Positions 36,409 through 45,991 of a DNA stretch of 64,000 nucleotides are shown one piece after another. Source of the DNA: Rotaria sordida (Eukaryota; Rotifera; Eurotatoria; Philodinida; Philodinidae); assembly GCA_905250125.1 (NCBI GenBank), contig CAJNOL010001082.1, positions 17,805 to 81,804 on the forward strand. Direction: 5' to 3'. Every line of letters begins with the position of its first letter. Position 1 is the stretch's first letter. The notes below the pieces were generated by a model, which saw only the letters and a program-made list of their open reading frames with translations, had not been told where the DNA came from and did no database searches. The position numbers and the translations under genes are program-made.

Positions 36409-39362
36409 TTAGTCCTCATTCCATCCACCACGTATATAATTTGGATCATATTTAACACCATTTCGTTCTAATAAAGCTTTGAATTCAGTTGGATTATTTC
36501 GTTCTAATTCTTGTTGATATCGAAGTTCACCTAAAAAAGAAATCGAATAAAAACAAAAAATTATTTAAAATCAAAAGAAAATTTTTCTTTTTCAAACCAG
36601 GTTCCCATAGTGTTCCATTCATTCGAGCTCTTTGTTTTAGATCTTTTCCACTATGACCTTGTTCTCTTGTTCTCCAATTCCACCAAATTCCACATTTAGC
36701 ACATTCAATAACATTACATAAACCTTTTTCTTTTAAAGTTAAAAGACGACATGTTGGACATTCACGTAATTGTCCTGATTGAATCATTTGTTTAAAAGCT
36801 GATTGATGTTTGGTTTTTTTTTAATGAAATAATAAATAAATTAATAAAAGAAAAAGAAAAAAGAAACAAATATACATACCTATATCAAGATCTCCATCTG
36901 ATCCTTTTTCAATTGTTTGTTTAACATTACATATTTGACATGTAACTTCTTGTTTTTTTGATGGACCAATTTGAAGAAAGCCACCTTGTTGACATTGAAT
37001 ACATGTAATAAAATTTTCATTACGAGATAATTTTTTCAACATATATGTCGTTATAAATGATAGACGTTCCGGATGTGTTAAACGACCATCTTCAATTATA
37101 TTTTTAGCATCACATGGAACATTACATATTTCTGCAGGACATGGAATCCATGGAAGAAGATCTCCATCACGAATACGTGTTGATAAATATTGATGAAAAT
37201 CATCTGGACATATCATACGATGACCACAAGCCTATTTAGATAGTTATAGACAAATTGAAACAAATGACAATTATTTTGATTTTGAGAAATAGAGATTTAA
37301 TAATTTCGGATATTTCTACCTAAATAAAGGAAAAGTTTCTGTTTATTTTTTGACATGCGATATATATATATATAGAGTTCTTCGTAAGATTAATATAATG
37401 AGTGATTGCAAAGTTTTTAGATAAGATATTTGTTCACTTTTTTGATATATTAGAAAATATTATCGACGAACCTCAAAAACTATAAGCTAGGACGAGAATT
37501 TTGTACTTGTTTTAAATATGAGCTAAGAAATTTTGTCTTAGTTTTTGTTCAAGAGTAGTGAGAGACTTTTTAAACGATCTGAAAAAAAACTATTTTTCAT
37601 GATAAATCAATAGATTTTTGTTTATCCTATAAGTCTCCATTTTCGATCAAGTTAAAAAGTATTAGAGTTAGTTGCTTTACAGAGCGAACGCTTCTCTATA
37701 AAAATGTGATATTGCACTAAGCTATAGCCTTTATTCAAGTGAGGCTACAAGTATCTTTCAACATAAAACGATTGTCGATTTTTCAAAAATAAGTATTTTG
37801 AATAAACGAAAATTGAGATGGGTTCTCGAAAAATAATAAAAACTATAAAACAGTAGGAAATTTTCTGATCTGCAAGCTGATATATAAATCAAGACTAGCT
37901 CATAGCTATTGACTCGTTGGAAATACTAACTAGCAAATAAACATCTTGTCAAAAAACTTTCCGATCATGTCTTAGATTCAGTTATGTTCTGAATTTCGCA
38001 CGTTCTTTACTATAGATATTATGTCCGATAGTCAGTTGCTTATTGTGATACTTAACTATTGACATGAAAATATTTTAAAATTAAAGCGAACGTCTTTGAT
38101 TGAAAAACACTGCAAGGAGAAAAAAAAACGTTAAGTGCCGAATCGAAAGAGAACACGAATGTACGTATCTCGTGCTTAGAACATTTTTATGTTGTGATTA
38201 TGTAAACAACCGAGATTTAATCATACGAAAAGACTAGTCAATATAAAGCTGTCTATTTTAAAGATCATATCTATGTCATGGAAAGAGTTTTAGGATAATT
38301 TCTTTGAAACATTGCATTGTGATGTTTAAGAAAGTTTTAAAAAAATTGATATTGCCTATGAAAATTTATTAATTTTATATTTCGACAAGAAAAAATTAAA
38401 AATCTAAATTTTGATTAGTCTCATTAAAACATAAATCTAATCAACACATTACATCTTAAAAAATTCAAATTTTTCAATGGCAGGCGATGAATATTAACGT
38501 TTCTTTGTTAGATTTATATGAAAAAAAAACTCTTGTTTTATAAATGCTTACATTCATTGTAATTACAGGTTCATCTTTGTCATAACAAATTTGACAATGT
38601 CGAAAAAGCAATTGACCTATGAAAATACAATTATTTATCAATACATTTCTCTTTCTTTCTTTTTTTTTTTTTAAATTATTTACCTTCTGGTTGTTCATTT
38701 TTATATTGAAGTGAATGAAAAAGTTGTAAAATAATTTCATTTAATTGTTTATCTGAAAGTTTTTTTGTTTGTTGTCGTTGTTCTTTCAGTACAGATATAT
38801 ATTGATTATAATATAATTTTAATTCATTATCATTCATTGGTTTTTCTACAGCTTCAATAACTTTTTGTTTCTTATCTTTATTTTGTGGCATTGATGACTC
38901 ATATATTTCATCATCCAAATCATAAAAATTATCATCATCATCATCTTCTTCTTCTTCTTCTTCTTCCTCATCTTCATTTGTATCTACTCGAAATTTTTTA
39001 GAGGGATTATTATCAGATTCAAATTCGTGTCCACACACTTCACAAACTACGAAAAACAAAAAAAACAATAATTTATATATTTCTTAATATTTCAAAGAAA
39101 ACAAACCTCTAACATGGTTACCATTATTAATAAAAGTACATATCGGACATCGGATTGTGCCATTACTATAAGTCAAATCATCTGATTTTGTCTGTTTGGA
39201 ATGAAGAGGATTCAGTGTTTCACACTAGATTTAATAGATCAATAAATTAAAAATTTGAAAAAAAAAGAAAAAAGAAAAATGTACCATTTCACATTTTGCT
39301 ACATCAATAGATTGTACATATGTACAAACAGAACATGAATAAGTATTTAATTTTTCACTCAT
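36409..39362 (-). CDS. Zinc-finger protein with two NZF-like fingers and an RBR-like RING region
   Basis: Seven exons (39362-39285, 39224-39107, 39046-38684, 38616-38552, 37231-36880, 36798-36598, 36530-36409) join in frame to 432 residues. Two RanBP2/NZF-like fingers come first (YSCSVCTYVQ...CEMC; IRCPICTFIN...CEVCG), then an acidic Glu/Asp run, a helical stretch, and a RING-like block (CQICYDKDEPV..., ACGHRMICPDDF, CPAEICNVPC). Next are an IBR-like block (ITCIQCQQGG, VTCQICN) and a RING2-like end (CPTCRLLTLKEKGLCNVIEC, then CGIWWNW). In RBR ligases the Cys at the 'GxC' position of RING2 is the catalytic one, and here it is present. A ubiquitin ligase role is therefore likely but the spacing is not canonical. 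Intron 4 (1.3 kb) carries an interspersed repeat. The gene ends 5' only about 110 bp from the XRCC4 stop, same strand. Confidence 0.75.
37470..37905 (+). repeat. Interspersed repeat in intron of the zinc-finger gene
   Basis: Direct-orientation relative of 27395-27770, with shared blocks CAAGAGTAGTGAGAGACTTTTT and GGGTTCTCGAAAAAT and with an insertion of about 100 bp in the middle. Confidence 0.65.
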
Positions 39363-39471
39363 GTTTATCTACAACATATAATAAATGAAGAATATTTATT
39401 AAAATATAATCATTTTGAAAAATAATTAGAAAATCACAAGAAGAAGAAAAAAAAGCAAAAGATATTTCAAA

Positions 39472-42400
39472 TTAGATTTTATTCAATAAATCATCGGTTG
39501 TTTGAGAATCATCGGGTAATGAAGGTGTTGCCATTGTTGAAGAAACTCTTGTAGGACTAAATATATAAATTATATTAAGAAAGTTGTTAGTGTTATTTCT
39601 GGGAGATTAAAATGTGAAACACGATGTAGCTGCTTTTGTTGATCATAGGAAGATGATTTTATTCTATCTATTTTCGAATATATTTATTCGCTATCATTTG
39701 ATTTAATCCTCTAGAAATTTGTCACAATTTGTAGGTAGAATCCGTCGGATTAGTCGCAGACTCGAGTGGATCCGGGTACGAAAATTTTGAACCCAACGGA
39801 CTCTAGTGAGGGAAACTGTGCAAAAATTTCTATTCTAGATATTTCAACACTGCTTTTCGATTGTGTTTTATAAAACTAAGAAAATATTCTCATACTTAAC
39901 AAATGGACGAGTCGAAATTGAATTGACACCGGTAACATAGTTTCGTCTAGAAGATAAAAAAAAAAACATAAGAAAAAAAATCCTATTGTATGTTTTAGTT
40001 ATATACCGTTGATAATGTTTGTTAATTGTTGATGTTTTATAATCCATTTGATCATTACCTAAATCAAGTGAACTATCTTGACTATTATCAACCATTTTTA
40101 ATTTTGATGGTCGATTTGACATTTCGATCTTTAATTATCAAATAAAAAAAAAACAATTGATAAAAATCAATTATTTAATTTACATGTTGTATTTCATCAT
40201 CTTCACTTGTATCTGTATTATTTATTTGATGTCTAGTACGTTTATTTCCTGAATATTCAATATCATCCAATGTTGTTGTTGTATGCATAGGTGATGTATT
40301 TTGAGATTGTGAATTATCATATGATTCATTATCTGAATATAAAAATTCTTTATTTTCAGAAAAGAATAAAATAAAATTAACCATTTCCTGTTATGGGATG
40401 TTCATTTCGATATGATTCAAGTTGATGTTTAAGTTTTGATAGTTCAACCTTTTTTGTATTCAATACAAGAGCAAACTAACGAAAATGAAGAAAAAAAAAA
40501 CAAATTTTCTTTGTTTTCCACAGTTCTGATATTTCTAATGAATTTTTTATTAAGATATTTTTGTTTTGAATTTTCAAGGTTATACATCAATGATTCTTAT
40601 CACCTATTCAATAGCATAGTAGCTTTTCATAATGTTGATCGTGATATAAACAACACGAAAATTTGTCGTAAATGTAATAATAATAACCTCGATCTATTTT
40701 CTTCATTTTGCGACATGTTATATATATATATATATATAATATATACCTTCGTTTGCAATTATGTCAAACATTTGTATGAAATAAATTCAATATTGAAAAA
40801 TAATGTTGTCACGGGAAAAATACCATTTAAATTTTCTTCCTAATTGATTACAATTTATAAGGTATTTTCTCCAGACTTTCTTTTCTATCAAATTAATAAA
40901 ACATCGTTGTTTTTAACCTTTGAATAGTTACTATTCATGCACATGGTAGGTGGGCGTCTGGGATTTTTTTTTATGATTGATAAATAGATACGACTATATC
41001 ATGATGAGAAAGGAAAAAAAACCGTCCGACCGTCAAGAACACTATATAACGTTTGTTAACGACGCACAAACGTGTCAATGTGACAAAATATTTTTTTGAA
41101 AGTATTATGAACCAAATTGAATTTACTAGTATGCCTCATCGACAAATTCATCTTGTTGAAAATGATCCTCATTCAATTTTATCTTCAAAATTATCTGTTG
41201 TACCGAATAATACAACTTCATCGATTTCGTCTACGATTTGGTCTATGTGTCCATTATCTATAGACGTAAATAATTATCCATTAATAAATGATAATCAGCC
41301 AATAACAAAAACAAATTCAACTGAACATTTACTTGTGAATACATCATTATGCAAAATATGTAAAAAGTTTAATGTATCAATTGAATCTGATATATGTCTT
41401 CAATGTCATCATGGTCGATTAAGATCGAATTCTTTTCGAATTATTTCAACTGAACAAAATTTTGATAATCAAAACACTACATTACAATCAATTCAAGATG
41501 AAAAAATATCAAATAAAGATAAAAAACAACCACTGAAAAAAAATACATCAGAGATCTTCGATTTATCTCAATCTGAATCTAAGAAAAAATTAGATCGCAA
41601 GCCTTTCACACGTTTACTCAGTTTCAGTCGACAACGTGAATCTTGTCCAGAATTCACCTTAAACCCTTCATCTTCATCTTTACAATCATGTTTATCTCAA
41701 CTTGTTTTTCAACCAAAACTTTCTTTTGAAGAAGAAGATCCAGTTGAAACAACAAACTGTTCACTATCTGTTCCGATTCCTGCTCCTGCTTCTTCTCCTG
41801 TCTGTAATTCTGTTTTCCATATACCACAGCTTTCTCCGGAACAGATCAGTTATTATAAAAAACGTCAAACAGAATTAGATCATACTGTTAGCGAACTTAT
41901 CAAACATTTAAAATGCAAAACAAATGAAAATATCAATCAAATATCAAAACATTGGGCATATATAAAACATTTATGTTTGACTCAAATTCAACCAAAAACA
42001 AATCTTAACCAAGCATTTCATTATCTATTAAAATCAATTCATCCAAATAAAGAATTTGAAGATTATCTTAAAGAAAATGATGACGTTAGAGCTGTATTAG
42101 GAGTTTTATCAACAACATTAAATATTGTTCAAGATACGCAATCATTGTCAACAATTAACAACTTATTTGATTCTGAAGGAAAAACAATGATAGCAAATTT
42201 ACGTTCTGAACTTGAATTTTTGCTTGCATCTTACACTGATGCACTTTCAATGATTAATGAATTTAGTGATTTTCATCAAACTTCATTAAAAGAGGCGGAC
42301 AATTTCCATTTAATAGCAATTATTAAAAAAGATTATCCATCTTTAATTGAACAAATCTCCAATGATTACATTACGAAAGTTCCGCAAGTAGAACAAATAC

Positions 42401-45400
42401 TTGTAACACTGCTTGGAAACATGAAAAACCGTTTATTGTATAATAATTGTGAATTTATTAATAAAAGTGATAAATAATAATCTATTTACCTTTCGATAAA
42501 GATCAGCTTCAAGTTGTTCTTTTAAATCAACGGTTCGCTTAACTGTCTAGAAAACAAAAATAATAAGTAGTGCATAATAAATGGAAAACAATGTTTTCCT
42601 CTTTTTAGGAAACTTTCCAACAGATAAAAGACTTCATTTTAGTCTCATTCGATAGAGAATTTCCTACTTTACAAAGCTGCCGCTTTTGTTTTTTACATAA
42701 TGTTTTTTTTTGTCGCCACAAAATTTAAAAGATGAAAACATACTCAATCATTTGACTGCAACGGTCAAAAAACGAAAAATATTTCATAAAGATTTTGCTG
42801 AAATTTTAAAAATGTTATGAAATTCTTCATAAAATTCTGTATTATTTGATATATGTTTCAAGATTGTAGCAGAAATAAATGTATGAAAAATTTTTGAAAT
42901 AAAAAATGTGAAAAATAACTGGAAAATCCTTTTTCTAGTCAGAATGACATCATTGTTCTGTTTTGATTTGACATAATCTAATATTTTTATTCTTCAATTT
43001 CACAAGCATACATTTTGTTGAGAATTAAATTCTACACAAGGCGGTATGATAACAAACGTGTCATAGACCACGTCTTACTTTGGAAAACATAGTTTGCCAG
43101 AATGGATCTCAAAATACCACTAAATATTGGATCAATATCTTTTTCTTATGAACAAAGCAGCAGAAACTTTGAAAAGATTGTGCAAGCAGAGAGTTCGAAA
43201 CTCTCTATGCATTTATGGTAAAAATACTTTACTTTAAGTATCAGTTTTGATAAACAAATGTTTACACAAATAGGAAATCGCAATTAAACAACTGAGTAGG
43301 TGCTCATTTTTTAAATTTTGTGTCGACAAAAAAATTAGCGCAATCCCTGCGGGATTAAAATGTGAAACGCGATGTATCTATTATTACTAATTCCCTAAAA
43401 ACGGCTCTTTTTCACGTATACTAGGAGTATTTCATCAGCATTCCTAAATTTACAGAGTGAAACTTCATAAAGAAAATACTCCATGAGTACTCCAGTTAGA
43501 TATTAGGTATACATAACATCTGAGATGGTCTCTGGAGTCCGACTGTCACGGTCTGTGATGAGTCCGAGTCATGTCTGTCACGGTCTGTGGTGTCCTCAAA
43601 GCCTGCCTGTCACGATTTGTGATGTCTCCGAAGCCTGTCTGTCACCGTTTGTGAATAGGGAAGAGAGGATGGGTCCAAATTTCTACTCTATATACTGCAA
43701 CACTCCTTTCAGATCCTGCTTCATAAAAAACAACGTTACTTGAAAAACAAAAACGACGTCTTTGTAGAGTAGAAAATTCTCTACGGAGATAGCCTAAAAC
43801 AAAATACCTCACACGTTGGACAATATCTGAAAACGAGAAAAACAATTTGTCTCATTTATTTTTTGTCATCCATTAATTAATTATTATAGAATAGTGATCT
43901 TTTTATATTATTTACTTCAAGAGCTTTATTTAATTGACTATTAATACGTTGAATTTCAGATGTTTTTTGTTCATTTCCTGCTTTTAATGTTTCCATTTCA
44001 CCAATAGTGTAATTGATTATTTTAGTTAAAACCTAAACAAGTCATAATAAGAGAAAGAAATGAAATAGATAAAATAATTACTTCTTCATTTGGTCTTTCT
44101 TGAAGTTCAATACTACCAACAATCTTTAATGAATTTAATGCTTCAACTTTTTCTTTCCAAACAAACTGAAAAATAAATAGAAAACTAGTCAGTTAATTAA
44201 AAGTACACTTGATTAATAATGAAACAACTTTGAAGAACTGTATTACTGTTCAATAGAGGTCAATACTACTTTAGATTAAGTCTTATAAGCTAGCAAACTG
44301 AATTAAAGTTGCAGTTCTATGCATGAGAAAAGTCCTCTAATTGATAAATTACTTCTGAATCGATATTATATAGAGTCAAATGAGTTATGAATATTTTGAA
44401 AAGAGTTCAGACTCTTAGCCTATTGCTGCATAAATACTGCAGTTTTACAGTATTTTTAAATGAATGCCGCAGTATCATTCTTCAGAAACATCAGAAAAAA
44501 TAATTTTCAGGCTTAAACTTGAAATTTTGCATAGAGATAGACCTTAACGAGACTAGTTTTTTGTGAATATTTCAGATCTTATTGCTGTTTCTATTCTAAG
44601 ATACAACTATGATAATAGCACGTCTTTTACATTACTCGCATAAATCGGCAGATTTGATGTTATCATTTCAAAATACGAATAAATTAAAAGACTTGAAATT
44701 TTTACAATAAATTAGTCTTGTTAAGACTAGTCTCTATGCAAAGTTTTAAGCGAAACTTCGAAAATCATTTGTTTCTGGCCTTCGCGGGTGGGAACATGAT
44801 AGTTACTTAAAAAATACCGTAAAACTGCAGTATCTTCGTAGCAATAAGCTTAGAGCATGAAATCTTTTCAGAATAGTCATAGGTTATTTGAGTCTATGTA
44901 ATTGTACATAGTCTTTAGTTGGAGCGTTTTCATCATCAGAAATAGAGTTCTCGATGATTTTTAGCAGTGGAAGAGGTTAAAAATTTAACAGACAGTTGAA
45001 GGTAGTCTATCTGGCAAAAAGTGACTGAGAAAAGCTGCCTTCTTTAACTTGGCAGACGGTTCTCCAACTACAGGTCAACATTTTCGCAGACATGACGTAA
45101 AACGTGAGGTGAAAGGAGAGAGCCTAGCGCACCATAACCTCTCCCACATCGAGATCTATGCTCAGCAACGATATTTTTATACTTATTCTATACACTCAGC
45201 AAGTATATCAATTTCTCTGGTATCATATCCTTATATACTATGCAGTCACAATTGACATTGTATCAACCTTTTGTTTTTATATTTAATAGTTCGAAATTCA
45301 GTTACTATTTTCTTGCTAATTTCATTGGTTAAGTCTGAGCTAAAAAAAAAATAGTCTAGTTAGAAAACATGATTAATGGTATATTTCAATGATCCATATT

Positions 45401-45991
45401 GGATTTGTGCTAGATACACATTCAAATCGACTTAGATGAAAACGTATAAATGAATCAAATGATATATTTTCGTAGATAGTAATTAGTTTGTACATTTGAA
45501 TCCGATTAGAATAGTGATTGATAATTTTCTTATTAATCATTTATCAATATAAAACATAATTAAGAATTCGACTAAATAGTAGAATTTCATTTTCTTCTTT
45601 CTATAATTCAACATACTTCAAGTCGATTTTTGTCAAGTTTTTTACAATTAAATACATAACTTCTTCCATCAATTGTTGCCGTATTTCCCTTGGAAAAAGC
45701 ACGTTGTGTATGTGAATAAAATGAATCATTCGATTCGGATGGAAATTTTTTTGCTAAGATTCGAACTTGTTCTTGATTGACTAAAATATTTCATATACAA
45801 AATTAAATAATCAAAATAATTGCAATACAAAAATACTTACGTACTCCTACCCAACTATTTTTGAAATTTGTCAAATGTATTAAAATAGTATTATTCTGTT
45901 CATCAATTGTACTTTTTAAATAATATCGTTCACCATTTTCATCCGAAATTTTAATAAAATAAGTAAATTCATTATCTGTTACACGTGCCAT
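39472..45991 (-). CDS. XRCC4: XRCC4, DNA ligase IV partner in non-homologous end joining
   Basis: Ten exons: 45991-45841, 45780-45617, 44165-44082, 44032-43916, 42546-42490, 40475-40382, 40347-40184, 40128-40007, 39946-39896 and 39556-39472, about 362 residues (human 336). The order is head domain (YFIKISDENGERYYL..., LTNFKNSWVGV), long stalk helix (KIIDYTIGEMETLKAGNEQ..., DLKEQLEADLYRKFALVLN, then TKKVELSKLKHQL), acidic Ser-rich tail and a C-terminal DDLLNKI. The stalk block matches the human 'EALETDLYKRFILVLNEKK' region, the ligase-IV-binding coil, and the end matches the conserved terminal 'DLFDEI'. It would bridge broken DNA ends with XLF and stabilise ligase IV in the nucleus. Oddities: intron 5 is 2 kb and holds an opposite-strand gene; intron 6 would be only 34 nt, so a frameshift there is the alternative reading; introns 2 and 4 carry foldback, tandem and element insertions. 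Confidence 0.88.
39735..39812 (-). repeat. GC-richer short repeat, inverted relative of 31250
   Basis: AACCCAACGGACTCTAGTG at its right end is the inverse of GGAGTCCATTGGGTTCAAG at 31250. It lies in the last intron of XRCC4. Near it, GATTAAAATGTGAAACACGATG at 39605 recurs at 43353 in intron 4. Confidence 0.5.
41107..42477 (+). CDS. Unknown protein gene nested in XRCC4 intron 5, opposite strand
   Basis: A single intronless frame of 456 residues from the ATG at 41107 (MNQIEFTSMPHRQIHLVE); the frame is open upstream but only with non-ATG codons. About residues 75-100 hold a paired-cysteine motif (SLCKICKKFNV...ICLQCHHG), possibly a small zinc ribbon. The middle is Ser/Gln/Pro-rich and likely disordered. 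The last 200 residues, from YYKKRQTELDHTVSELIKHL, are predicted mostly helical. I do not recognise the family. Its stop lies 12 bases from the XRCC4 exon 5 donor side. The lack of introns, the position inside an intron and a paralogue in the inverted copy make a retrocopied or lineage-specific gene plausible. Transcription opposite to XRCC4 could interfere with it. Confidence 0.65.
   Translation: MNQIEFTSMPHRQIHLVENDPHSILSSKLSVVPNNTTSSISSTIWSMCPLSIDVNNYPLINDNQPITKTNSTEHLLVNTSLCKICKKFNVSIESDICLQCHHGRLRSNSFRIISTEQNFDNQNTTLQSIQDEKISNKDKKQPLKKNTSEIFDLSQSESKKKLDRKPFTRLLSFSRQRESCPEFTLNPSSSSLQSCLSQLVFQPKLSFEEEDPVETTNCSLSVPIPAPASSPVCNSVFHIPQLSPEQISYYKKRQTELDHTVSELIKHLKCKTNENINQISKHWAYIKHLCLTQIQPKTNLNQAFHYLLKSIHPNKEFEDYLKENDDVRAVLGVLSTTLNIVQDTQSLSTINNLFDSEGKTMIANLRSELEFLLASYTDALSMINEFSDFHQTSLKEADNFHLIAIIKKDYPSLIEQISNDYITKVPQVEQILVTLLGNMKNRLLYNNCEFINKSDK
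42590..43850. mobile_element. Non-autonomous element with terminal inverted repeats, in XRCC4 intron 4
   Basis: Counterpart of the element at 22515-23388 on the inverse strand. Its termini AGACTTCATTTTAGTC with GATAGAGAATTTCCTAC (42633-42668) and GTAGAGTAGAAAATTCTC with GCCTAAAAC (43763-43800) are inverted copies. Compared with the other arm it carries a further insertion at about 43340-43700. Confidence 0.6.
43541..43655 (+). repeat. 32-bp tandem repeat, about 3.6 copies
   Basis: Units start at 43541, 43573, 43605 and 43637, each beginning G(A/T/C)CTGTCACGG or close to it and continuing TCTGTGATG...CCGAAGCCT. Spacing is exactly 32 bases and units differ at several positions. It lies inside XRCC4 intron 4 and is absent from the other duplication arm. 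Confidence 0.8.
44370..44899. repeat. Foldback in XRCC4 intron 2, about 205-bp arms
   Basis: TACTGCAGTTTTACAGTATTTT at about 44437 reads inverted as AAAATACCGTAAAACTGCAGTA at about 44811. GCATAGAGATAGACCTTAACG (44528) pairs with the inverse of TTAAGACTAGTCTCTATGC (44720). The outer end coincides with the outer limit of similarity between the two inverted-duplication arms. Confidence 0.7.

Larger units (their letters stand above)
41085..44398. repeat. Right arm of large inverted duplication
   Basis: Inverse of 21965-24897, carrying the nested gene, XRCC4 exons 5 to 3 and intron sequence. It is about 350 bp longer because of an insertion around 43340-43700 that includes a 32-bp tandem repeat. 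Because it lies inside the complete XRCC4 gene, this is probably the source arm. Confidence 0.85.

Noticed and set aside
40436..40843. 135-codon plus-strand frame
   Set aside because: Overlaps XRCC4 exon 6 antisense, contains an AT microsatellite, and has no recognisable feature.
43541..43655. Possible CRISPR-like array
   Set aside because: Contiguous 32-bp units without unique spacers, in a eukaryotic intron; an ordinary minisatellite.
43525..43743. 72-codon frame with repeated VCHGL-like peptides
   Set aside because: It is the translation of the 32-bp tandem repeat; 32 is not a multiple of 3, so no repeated peptide is maintained.
45049..45255. Possible tRNA or SINE around CCTAGCGCACCATAACC
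   Set aside because: No A/B-box arrangement or cloverleaf could be built by eye.
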